A stretch of 64,000 nucleotides of DNA from Basidiobolus meristosporus CBS 931.73 (taxonomy: Eukaryota > Basidiobolomycota > Basidiobolomycetes > Basidiobolales > Basidiobolaceae), in NCBI GenBank assembly GCA_002104905.1, contig MCFE01000209.1, positions 62,001-126,000 on the forward strand, read 5' to 3'. Position numbers and translations under genes: made by a program. Positions within the stretch are counted from its first letter, which is position 1; each line of letters begins with the position of its first letter. Below, piece by piece: positions 47,340 to 57,398 of the stretch. The notes under the pieces are model-generated. The model saw only the letters and a program-made list of their open reading frames with translations. It searched no databases and was not told the DNA's origin.

Positions 47340-48710
47340 TAAGAATACTTATCAAGAAGTGGATCACCAACACCAAATTAACGTATATATAGCTTTTATG
47401 CAAGAAGTTTTGCAATGGGACTTGAGCAGCAATACTGCAAGCATAAAGCTGAGCATATATATCTCTGCTATCACTGTATCCATTCTCTATTCCATCTTGC
47501 TTGGTGCATGGAGAATATTGGGCCTTGCTTCACCATTTGGGAGTTTCCTAGGGAGTAAATGTGAGAGGGGACAGGAAGACAAGTCAAGTTGCAGGTACTA
47601 CCATATTGCAACCTTATCAAGAATATTACCTTCAGGTTCATCATGGATGTGGTGAGTTGGCTCATGGGGTAAAGCCATGTAGAGCTAGAAAATACTGAGG
47701 ACAGATGTGCACATGGAGACATCTATGTCTTTGACACTCAGAAGCTAAGCTGCCCCAATGCATGGGCAATTAGTTAATTAATGCAAAGTTGGATTGGGCA
47801 CAACAAGCAACTAATTTTTATTAGGACAACTTTGCCAAACTATGTTAGATTTCCCTTGGCACAAGCCAATTTCTACACCATCCAGTACAGAATTACTCAA
47901 ACAAGAGCCATAGCACATCTATGATGGGGACTAGAATCCAGCAAGCAGAAGGAATATATTAGGTAAATACCAGGAGGTTCCTTGAAGATATTCAGGGTGT
48001 ATTCATGGCAAAAGTGGTGGCAACCAAGCATAGGTTTGCAAGATGTATATCTTTCATCAATACAGGGTATATGGCAACTTTGCAAGTATCACACTAAAAA
48101 GCCATAAAGCTGAGGTGCTAGAAGTGTGTCAATTGCAGCAGGTGTGTGTATGTAGAGGTTAGTAAGCTGGTGGTCATGATACTTTGATTCAAAGCATATG
48201 TGGAATACTCAAGGTAGTGGTGGGTAAGCAAATATAGAGAGGTGATTCAACAGTGGCAATAAGAATGGTGCAAGAGGAGGTAGAAAAAGAAAATACCACT
48301 TGGTAAATTGGTACTGTAACATTATACAGAACTAGCTGTAGGCTACTGTACTGCTGTTATAATGCCAGTGGAGGTTTGTAATGAGGTCATCCAGACACTG
48401 TCTAGTTTCTTGCCATATAATACAACTGGATGTATTGGCCAGTTAGGTCTACTCAAATAAATGTGGAGCACATCAAGACCATTAAAATGTCATTCAATTC
48501 TTGTCAAAAGACCACTCAAGCACTGTTAAGTTTTTAACTTTATTTGGCAGTAAGTCAGTAAAACACCATCACAATCCCTTCATTAGATTGTGTGGAGGGT
48601 CAATAATTCCAAGCTGCCAATGTTATGATGGAATCATTGCGGGATCCTGACAGCTGATCTGAGTTGGATCCACCCGCAAGACCAAATCATTTTTCATTGG
48701 GTGTAAATTG
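47340..48710 (+). repeat. Family R, longest copy (copy 3)
   Basis: It spans the coding-like part (47340-48100, matching 6430-7400 and 490-960 in reverse) and R2 (48110-48700). The longest open run is 47359-47655 (98 codons, MDHQHQINVYIAFMQEVL at its start). Further along, peptide pieces similar to the other copies are spread over two frames. LTRs, a poly-A tail and terminal repeats were looked for and not seen. I do not recognise the family. Confidence 0.55.
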
Positions 48711-48771
48711 GCCACCCTGCATGATCCTCACCACCAATCCATATTGGATCCAATCAAGGGACCAAATTACT

Positions 48772-49502
48772 AGACTTGTACCATTGGATAGTGCCACATT
48801 GAGCCATGAGTGCCAAATGATGCCATAGTGTGCTAGGGAGGCCAAGTGGGCCTACACTTGGTCACAGAGTGTGCAGCACAGCTCTGCATCTTCATGCAAA
48901 GCAGCCCTGGTGTTTCACTCATTGTGATGGAGAAAATCCATTTGTTGACCTTTTTTTTTAGGTCAATGTTGTAAAGGATGTGTAAGTGCACAAAAGGATT
49001 GAAGATATGCATCTGGTACTCAATACCCTTGGCACTCTGAATCTAGCTCCTGTGGCTTGTAACATTTCACAAAATGCATGGCACTATCTTGGTCCACTGG
49101 TACTATCTGGCACTATATTTAAATATTAGCCCTAAAGTAAGATCAATACAAAGCACTTATAGTGCCAGATAGTACCAGTGGACCAAGATAGTGCCATGCA
49201 TTTTGTGAAATGTTACAAGCCACAGGAGCTAGATTCAGAGTGCCAAGGGTATTGAGTACCAGATGCATATCTTCAATCCTTTTGTGCACTTACACATCCT
49301 TTACAACATTGACCTAAAAAAAAGGTCAAAAAATGGATTTTCTCCATCACAATCAGTGAAACACAGGGGCTGCTTTGCATGAAGATGCAGATCTATGTTT
49401 CACACTCTGTGGCCAAGTATAGGCTCACTTGGCCTTTTTGGCACACTATGGCATCATTTGGCACTCATGGCTCAATGTGGCACTATCCAATGGAACAAGT
49501 CT
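48772..49502. mobile_element. Foldback transposon with ~345-bp inverted repeats (731 bp)
   Basis: Left arm 48772-49117 and right arm 49158-49502 are near-perfect reverse complements around a 40-bp loop. The ends are AGACTTGTACC and GGAACAAGTCT. ACT flanks both sides (48769-48771, 49503-49505), a 3-bp duplication. There is no coding capacity. It shares its termini with the MITE, M and Harbinger remnant N, so it is probably a non-autonomous member of that family. Confidence 0.9.
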
Positions 49503-49505
49503 ACT

Positions 49506-49877
49506 GTCATAGGCCAAATTAGTAAGGTTAGTGTATACAGGACTAGCTGTAGACTGCTGCACTGAAATGATAATGCCAGAAGAGGTCTGCATAGAGGCTG
49601 TCACAACAATGTCAAGCTTCCTATGAGATAAGACAATTTCATGTATTGGCAGGTTTGGTCCACTTTAATAAATGTAAACCACAATGAAACTGCATTAATG
49701 CCTTGCAAAACCCACAAAAAGACTGTCACAAGACTGACACAATTGCACCATAACATTGTGAAGTGGGTGAAGAAATCCAAGCTGCTGGCACTACAATGGG
49801 CATATTATTGAATCTGAGTGGATGAGCCACATTGGAGCCACCTGCAAGACCACAGTATTTGTCATAAGGATCTATTA
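49506..49877 (+). repeat. Family R distal part (R2), copy c, truncated
   Basis: The R2 block from CAGGACTAGCTGTAG to CACAGTATTTGTCATAAGG. Its left part is displaced by the foldback insertion and its right end abuts copia G. Confidence 0.55.
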
Positions 49878-50134
49878 ATTGAATTTTTGGTTACTTCTCT
49901 TAAGAGTATCTTTGCTGTAAATGAGTTTAGTCTAAGATATATCTCCTCAGCAGCTGAACATGATTGTTTTATGTCTTAAAATACCTTCCCAGCATTCTTT
50001 GTTATTTTTGCTCTTCAGTATTCAATTGACAGTTTGTCTTTAACATTGAGGCAAACACAGTTAAAGGCAATTTGCTGATTCTTCTGGCACTTTAAGACCT
50101 CTCCTCCTCACCTGTGGGGGAGCATATTTCTATC
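49878..50134 (-). mobile_element. Copia element G (minus), gag piece
   Basis: On the minus strand it aligns with Gag of copia B and C (from the GEECPPK region to the KNLIN region), with many substitutions. It continues across copia C at 54816. It is cut at 49878. Confidence 0.75.
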
Positions 50135-50483
50135 TGTTGTAAAAATTTGTAATTCCACCTAGATATTCACCTAACTTAGTCACTTCAATCAATACCCTAA
50201 AATCCTAGAGAATACTGACCAAATCCATTGTTGGGATTTACCTAGAATATTTTCACCAAAATATCAGGTACCCAGAACATGAAGATTCTCAAAGTTGTCC
50301 AAACAGCCCCAAACTTTGCACACATGTTCTTGGGACCTTCCTTAACCTATTATACGTGTTTGTAATGCCAAGACCAGGTAAAAGTATAAATACTACTTTT
50401 GCATTCAATAAATCATTAAGGGAAAACCACATTATCTACTTGTTCTCCCAATCACTTCCAATATCTCCAAGACTCTTACAACA
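50135..50483 (+). repeat. 5' LTR of copia C (349 bp)
   Basis: TGTTGTAAAA...TTACAACA, with a TATA-like AAAGTATAAATAC at about 50380 and AATAAA at about 50407. Immediately followed by the half-tRNA primer site. Confidence 0.95.
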
Positions 50484-50497
50484 GGTTATGAGCCCTG
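50484..50497 (+). promoter_or_regulatory. Primer-binding site for an initiator tRNA-Met fragment
   Basis: GGTTATGAGCCCTG is the exact reverse complement of CAGGGCUCAUAACC, the anticodon stem-loop of yeast-type initiator tRNA-Met. A match to the anticodon arm rather than the 3' CCA end is the mark of half-tRNA priming, known for Drosophila copia and yeast Ty5. Confidence 0.85.
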
Positions 50498-53400
50498 GGC
50501 TGTCACTCTCTGCAATGTCTACTACTGCTATTACTGGAATTTTTACCTCTGCTGAAAAGTTGGATGGATCTAACTACCAAGTGTGGAAGGTGAAGATGAA
50601 GTTGCTGCTATAAGAAAGAGGCCTTTGGGATATTGTCATGGGAGAAGAATGCCCTCCTAAGAACATGGGAGAGGAAGCCTTAAAGTACAAGAAGAAAGAA
50701 CAAAGTGCCTTTAATTGCATTTGCCTTAATGTTAAGGACAAATTGCTAATTCAATGCTCAGGAGCAAAAACGGCAAAGAATGCCTGGAAGGCATTAGAAG
50801 ACACCTACCAGTCATGTTCAGCTGCCAAGAAGATGTATCTGAGACAAAAATTCTTTACTACAAAGATGCTGCCAGGAGAAGAAATGAAAAATCTAATTAA
50901 CATAATTACCCTGCTGGTAGATGAGATGGAATCTGTGGGCATACCAACTACTGATGAGGATGTGATAGTTACCATCCTGAATAGCCTGACAGACAAGTTT
51001 CAGGGCCTTGTATCAGCCCTAGAGCTCAGAACTGAAGATTTGACCTTAAATTATGTATATGGAAGGCTCCTGGATGAAGAATTAAGAAAATCAAGCGCTA
51101 ATAAGAAGGAAGAAGAAAATGCTTTAATAAGCAATGATAGCCAACAAAGGAGGTACCCAAGACCCTACAAAGGCAACAGCAACCTATTTTGCAACTACTA
51201 CAAAAGGAAAGGACACACATCAGACCGGTGTCTCAAAAAGAGAGATTATCAGCAAAAGAAGCCTGAATATGGAAATGTTGCAACAACTGAAGATATACTA
51301 TGCATATCTGCACTAAATATGACCACAAACAAGGATTCTCAGATGCGGTATATTGACTCTGGAGCTTCTCAACACTTTACACACCAAAAAGAACTTTTTA
51401 CCCAATATGAAGATATTCCAATTAAGAAGGTTTTCATGGGTGACAATAGAACACTTGATGCAGTGGGAGAAGGAACTATCCAAGTAAACCTAAGAAGCAG
51501 TGAAGGAAGTCATACACTGACCTTTAAAGAAGTACTCTATGTACCAGAAATAGCCAAGAACCTACTCTCTGTAAGCAAGGTCACAGCAGAAGGACTCAGT
51601 TTCAGTTTTGACAATTCTGGATGCAGGATCACTGATCAAAATGTTGCCCATATTGCTTTGGGCATCAGAGATCAGAATCTATACAAGTTGACTTATATTC
51701 CATCATATTTGGTAGCCAATATAAGTAACTAAAATGAAGAAACACCAATGCTTTTGCACAGGAGATTTGGGCACATCAATTTTGATTATTTGTGCAAAAT
51801 GATCAAAGATCAGCTAATTTCTGGAGTGAAAATTGATCCCCCAGCTAATTTGGAGCACTGTGAAGCCTGCATTTATGGGAAACAAGCCAGACAACCGTTC
51901 AAGGGCTCTGGGTCAATCAAAACTAAGAAAAAATTAGATCTAACTCACTCAGATCTGTGTGGACCTATGCAAAATTTATCCTTAGGCAGGATGAAGTATT
52001 TAATCACTTTTATTGATGATTATACAAGATACACATGGGTCTACTTCATGGAGAGAAAGGAAGAAGCTCTGTCTAAGCTCAGGGAGTTCAAAGCCATGCT
52101 GGAGAGAGAAACTGGTGAAAAAATCAAGAAAATACGCTCTGACAATGGTGGAGAATATACCTCAAAACTCTTCATCCACTTCTGCAAAATTCATGGGATA
52201 AAGCAAGAGACTACTGTACCATACTCTCCACAGCAAAATGGAGTAGCAGAACGTGCTAACAGATCAATAATTGATATGGCAAGATCTATAATCCATGATC
52301 AAAAATTATCCTATGATTTTTGGGCGGAATCAGTTGCCACCACTGTATACCTTAAAAATAGGAGTTATAACAGAATACTTTGTGCTTCTACTCCACTTGA
52401 AGCATGGCATGGATACAGACCAAGTGCAGAACATCTAAGAATATTTGGGTGTACAGCATATGCCAAAAAACTGGCCAGAAATCAGTCAAAATTTGAACCA
52501 AAAAGTGTAAAATGCGTATTTTTGGGCTACTGCAATGAGAGTAAGGCATACAGACTCTACAATACCAAAGCAAAGAAGCTGATCAAGTCCAGGGATGTGT
52601 TGTTTGATGAAAATTCAAAATTTTCACAAAAAATGACATCAGATGATGACAAAAATCTGATCTCAAGTCCACCAATTGTCAGGATTGAATCAGAGCAAAA
52701 CAATGAAAATTTTTCACTCCAGAGGACTCTACAACCATGGTTCAGCCAGAATCAGTGCCCAGGAATATCCCAGAAGTGATCATTCCAATATCAAATGCCT
52801 GGAGATCCAATTGGACAAGAAATAGCTCAGATTACTATATCAATGAGGGTACAAACTTAGCCTATGCCTATTCAGTCCATATTGATGAACCCCAGACTGT
52901 AAAAGAGGCCCTGAATAGCCCTCAGACAAAGTTTTGGAGATCTGCAATGACTGAGGAATATCAGGCCCTGATGGAAAATCAAACTTGGGACTTGGTCAAA
53001 TTACCAATCAACCAAAAATCAATTGGATGCAGATGGGTCTTTAAGACAAAGTACATGGCTGATTATACAATTGAGAGATACAAAGCAAGACTTGTAGCCA
53101 AAGGATACTCTCAAACAAAAGGACTTGACTATACTGAGACCTTTGCACTGGTAGCCAAGTTTAATTCCATCAGATTAATTTTGGCTATTGCAGCAAACTA
53201 AAGTTTTTATTCATCAAATGGATGTAAAAACTGCATTTTTGGATGGAGAACTTGATGAGGAGATGTGTATGGACCAGCCTGATGGGTTTGTTGACCAAGA
53301 TAACCCTCATTTGGTCTGCAAGCTTAAAAAGTCACTATATGGTCTCAAACAATCACCAAGAGCCTGGAATTGCAAGATAGATTCTTATTTGGAATCCCTG

Positions 53401-54455
53401 AGTTTCAAAAGAAGTAATGCTGACTATAGTATATACTATAAGCCAGATAGAGCAAATCCAGTTCTATTAGCTCTATATGTGGATGATCTTATTATAGCCA
53501 CCAACAACCTAGAAACATTGGAAGTGACTAAATCCAGCCTATCTAAGGAGTTCAAGATGTCTGATCTAGGAGAACTTAGTTACTACTTAGGGATTAAGTT
53601 CTCCATAGACAGAAGTACCCAGACTATTACTCTAAGCCAGTCCAAGTATATTCAAGATATACTAAAGAAGTACCAAATGGAAGACTGTAAACTGGCAACT
53701 ACCCCAATGGAGACAAACCTTAACTTGGTCAAAACTCAACCAAATCAAGAGAGCTTGGTGCCATCTGAAAGCCCTGACTTTCCTTATCAATCTATGGTTA
53801 GCAGTCTGATGTATAACATGCTTGGAACATGTCCAGATATCTCATATTCAGTGGGAGTTGTCAGCCAACATAATCAGAACTATGGATCTGATCATATTGC
53901 AGCAGTTAAGTGGATTTTTAGATACCTAAAAGGAACTGCTGATATCTGCTTAAGATACACTTATAAGGACTCAGAACAGGATCTTGTGGGATACTCTGAT
54001 GCTGATTGGGGACAAAATTTGGAAGACAGAAGATCCACCACAGGATACACCTTTCTTTACTGTAAGGAGCAATTTCATGGAATTCAAGAAAGCAACCAAC
54101 TGTAGCACTTTCCACCACAGAGGCATAGTATATGGCAGCCTGTGAAGCTACAAAAGAAGCAATGTGGTTAAGAAAACTTTTTACAGATTTAGGCTTATGT
54201 CAAAAAACGCCTATTACTTTATTTCAAGATAATCAAGGATGTATACAATTAGGTAGAAATCCAACTTTTCATGCTAGAACCAAGCACATAGTTATTAGAC
54301 ATCATTTCATATGTGAAGCTATAGAGAATAACTTAGTTAGCTTAGTTTACTGTCCTACAGATGAAATGATTGCAGACATATTTACCAAACCATTAGCTAG
54401 AGACAGGTTTGAATATCTTAGGTCAAAATTAGGACTAGTCAGTATGAACATTTAG
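50488..54455 (+). pseudogene. Copia C gag-pol polyprotein, inactivated
   Basis: Gag starts in the primer-site region (MSPGLSL) or at 50516 (MSTTAITGIF). Parts in order: Gag (50516-51115); zinc knuckle reading CNYYKRKGHTSDRC, whose second Cys is Tyr; protease with YIDSGASQHF (about 51350); GAG-pre-integrase (LLHRRFGHINFDYL); integrase with FIDDYTRYTWVYF, IRSDNGGEYTS and PQQNGVAERAN (51950-52270). Then RT (MDVKTAFLDGEL, LLALYVDDLIIA at about 53470) and RNase H (GYSDADWGQ, HARTKH), ending at 54455. Stops lie at 50611 and 51730, and frameshifts near 52700, 53200 and 54080. It cannot encode a whole polyprotein. Confidence 0.92.
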
Positions 54456-54466
54456 CTGAGTGGGAG

Positions 54467-54815
54467 TGTTGTAAAAATTTGTAATTCCATTTAAATATTC
54501 ACCTAACTTAGTCACTTCAATCATTACCCTTAAATCCTAGAAAATACTGACCAAATTCCTTGTTGGGATTTACCTAGAATATTTTCACCAAAATACCAGG
54601 TACCCAGAACATGAAAATTCTCAAAGTTGTCCAAACAGCCCCAAACTTTGCACACGTGTTTTTGGGACCTTCCTTAGCCTATTCTACGTGTTTGTAGTGC
54701 CAAGACCAGGTAAAAGTATAAATACTACTTTTACATTCAATAAATCATTAAGTGAAAACCACATTATATACTTGTTCTCCAAATCACTTCCAATATCTCC
54801 AAGACTCTTACAACA
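54467..54815 (+). repeat. 3' LTR of copia C (349 bp)
   Basis: Partner of 50135-50483; it ends TTACAACA and is followed by CTATC. Confidence 0.95.
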
Positions 54816-55320
54816 CTATCATGGCAGTGTTCCAAAGGCCTCTTTCCTGCAACAGCATCTTTATTGTCACCTTCCAGATTTCATAGCCAGATCCATGCAG
54901 CTTTTTAGCAGACAGAAAGTTCCACTTATATGGTGTTTAACACTTCAGAGAGTGAGAGCTTGAGCTTATAACCTGTTGTAAGAGTTCTGGAGAAATTGCA
55001 AGTGACGGGGAGTACAGGTAGACTATGTGATTTTCAATTGATGATTTATGAATGTAAATGCAGCATTTATACTTTTACATGGTCCTGGGAAAAAACCACA
55101 TTGAATATGTTTGGGAAGATCTCAAGAATATGTGTGCAAAGGTTGTGTGGCTTGGACAACTCTGTGGAATTTCATACTCTGGGTACCTGATATTTTGTTG
55201 AATGTATCCTAAGTAAGCCCCAAGAAAGAATATGGTCAGAATTCTCTAAGACTCATTGGTAATGATCTAAGTGCCCCAGTTAGGTGAGTATTTAGGTGTA
55301 AATACTAAGCTTACAAAACA
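54816..55320 (-). mobile_element. Copia element G (minus), 5' LTR and gag start
   Basis: The LTR in minus orientation (54974-55320, 347 bp, TGTTTTGTAA...TTACAACA) is followed on the minus strand by GGTTATAAGC (54964-54973), one mismatch from the copia primer site. A decayed Gag start reads like AKKLHGSGYEIWKV. It continues at 50134 after copia C. It is the older relative into which C inserted. Confidence 0.85.
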
Positions 55321-56245
55321 CTTAACTTGGTCACTGAGCCCATGGTCTACAAATCTTGAATTCTGCCAAATGCAGTTTTGAGACAGCCTTTTCACAGGAT
55401 CATCAATATTATTATTCACAAGGTAAAGACCTCAAGAGAATGTGTGCAACAACTGGGGGCTCATGAGCTGCTTACTCAATTTGCCTGCTTTTCACTCTCG
55501 ATGTCATTGTGAAAACAATCCATGTAGGCCTGCTTGAGGACCGGACTAACTGAGCAAGCTGGCTAATAATACCCAAACAGAATTGTAAGACAATGATATG
55601 TAACGCAGCCGCTAGCTTGATAGAAAGCAAGATATCACATTGGTTTAGGTGCAAAACCAAACAATTTCCACAACTTCCACTCATATATGGGAAATCCCTT
55701 GATCACCCAAGTCCATAACCATCATTTATGATGATATGGGTACAAAGCCTAATTTCCATTGCTCCACAATACTGAATAGCCACCTGGAGCAAATTGCACA
55801 GTTCCACTCCAAACAGTTAACATTCCGGAACTAGATCTATGTATATAAATCATTGCGAGCACATAAATCACCAAATAGGAACTGGTGGATGCGTACTGCC
55901 CAATTCCTCATTGCACCTACCTCTGCAAAACACGTCAACCATCCAACCACATCAGATGATCCGAGCGCAGTCATAATTCAATTGGGTCGTTTCATTGGGT
56001 AATTCAACCGACTCCCAAGCCACCTTCGATATCATCGAGTCCCACACCAACCCTTGGGTTCACTCCTTTCCACTCAGCCGTACCCACTGCGTCAAATGGT
56101 GGGAACGCTGTAATCATTGGTGTCTGCCATCGAAGAAACATACGTCATGCAGCGGGGTTTCGTATCTCCTTGACTGATCTAAGTGACCTCCATTCAGCAT
56201 GTTTGATCGAGGCTAGAATAATCCAGCTTTGTTTACTCGATGTGA
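55321..56245. other. Transition from transposon nest to gene region
   Basis: No element or gene is recognised. CpG dinucleotides, rare to the left, become frequent from about 55500, and the sequence turns less AT-rich. Open stretches at 55995-56177 and 56170 onward have no recognisable motif. The part near 56150-56245 may hold the former promoter or a first exon of the J-protein pseudogene. Confidence 0.4.
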
Positions 56246-57205
56246 TTGTTTACCACCTCCGATGCGGCACCATCTCCCTTCGAGGAGACGCAGCGCAACC
56301 AGAACTTTCACCTTCCCTGGGACGGAACCCCCATGCCAGAGCAAACCGAGGACCTGGATCTCTACGAGATACTTCAGGTCGGCCAGGAGGCTTCGCTCAG
56401 CGAGGTGAAGCGAGCCTACTACAAACTGGTCCTGCTGCACCACCCATACAAAGCCCGGGAGGACGTGGAGGCCTCCAAGCTGAATTTCGAATAGATCGGG
56501 TTCGCTACGCAGTGCTAGGCGATGCCAAACGTAGGAGTCACTACGATCGAACCGGCTCGACGGAGGAGGGGTTACTGGACGATGTGGAGGGTAGGGATTG
56601 GATCGCATACTTCCAGGAACTGTTCACCAGCTTCCCCACGGAGAGCATTCAGGAGTTCTCGGAGAAATACAAATGCATGCTTGTTTGAAGTGGGTCTTTC
56701 CTCCCCTTCGTCCCTCTATTAATCCTAACCCTGAACTTCGCGGGTCACTTCGCGAAGGCTCCACCGAAGAATACGAAGACCTGATCACGGCCTATGAAAC
56801 GCACAAGGGTGACATGGGCCTGATCCTGAGCCCAGTGCTACTCGCCGAAGCTGAGGATGAGGATCGCCTACGGGAAATATTGCACTCCGCCATCAAGAAG
56901 GGAGATGTCAAAGCGTACAAGAAATTCACCAAGGTCGACAAGAAAGCCAAAGCGCGTAGACGTCAAGCTGCTGCCAAGGAGGCGAAGGAGCTGGGCATAG
57001 ACAAGAAGTTGAAACGGAAGCCGACGAGGATTCCCTACGAGCATTGATCCAGCAACGCAGCGGGAACCGAATGAATCCGCTGATGGACAGTCCGGAGGCC
57101 AAGTATGCCTCGAAGGAAATCAAGGGGAAGAAGAGAAAGACCTTGGCCAAGGAGCCCTCGGAGGAGTTCCAGGCGCTGCAAGAGAAGCATTTCGCCCGCA
57201 AGTGA
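56246..57205 (+). pseudogene. DNAJC9-like J-domain protein gene, inactivated
   Basis: The family members are nuclear J-proteins that act with Hsp70 and histones. Order here: possible start at 56246 or 56333 (MPEQTEDLDLYEILQV), J domain to about 56560, middle region with DYDRTGSTEE-like and GRDWIAYFQELF text, then a second exon from 56758 (GSTEEYEDLITAYETHKGDM) and a basic tail ending HFARK with a stop at 57203-57205. Lesions: the HPD motif reads HPY (about 56445); a TAG stop replaces the Glu before IGFAYAVL (56492-56494); a one-base loss shifts the frame about 15 bases later. The intron of about 85 bp (branch site CCTAAC, AG at 56756-56757) has no GT donor at the expected place. Another frameshift lies near 57020. 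Sequence errors could explain some of these. Confidence 0.8.
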
Positions 57206-57398
57206 TGAAAGACCTTTATTTATGTACTGCTTGATCCATACCAGACTTTCAAGAAATCCCTTTTTATTAAACAAAAGTGCGTGGCTGATTCTCCAGCAAA
57301 TAAAAACATCTATTCTTCAAGGAATACTGTACTGTACATGAAATTAAGATTGGCTTCGGTGGTGGTGGTGGTGGCAGTGGCACCGGGAAGCCGACTTC
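57206..57398. other. Convergent 3' intergenic region with GGT microsatellite
   Basis: About 190 bp between two converging genes. AATAAAAACA near 57299 may serve polyadenylation of the plus-strand locus. Around 57358-57375 a (GGT)n run lies just beyond the end of the minus-strand gene. Confidence 0.5.

Larger units (their letters stand above)
50135..54815 (+). mobile_element. Copia element C, complete with target duplication
   Basis: LTRs 50135-50483 and 54467-54815, each 349 bp. A perfect 5-bp duplication CTATC lies at 50130-50134 and 54816-54820. The primer site GGTTATGAGCCCTG (50484-50497) and purine tract CTGAGTGGGAG (before 54467) are intact. The LTRs differ at about 19 positions by hand count, roughly 5 percent, so the insertion is not recent. 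It lies inside antisense copia G. Confidence 0.95.

Noticed and set aside
50484-50497. A tRNA gene at the copia primer sites
   Set aside because: Only 10-14 bases match the anticodon arm in complement. No cloverleaf can be formed around them.
54688-54963. 91-codon plus-strand open frame at the end of copia C
   Set aside because: It runs from the 3' LTR of C into antisense Gag of copia G, so it is a junction artefact.
1-55320. RIP-type mutation as cause of decay
   Set aside because: Some stops fit C to T change, but indels and other substitutions are common and dinucleotide ratios were not computed. CpG loss alone does not show RIP.
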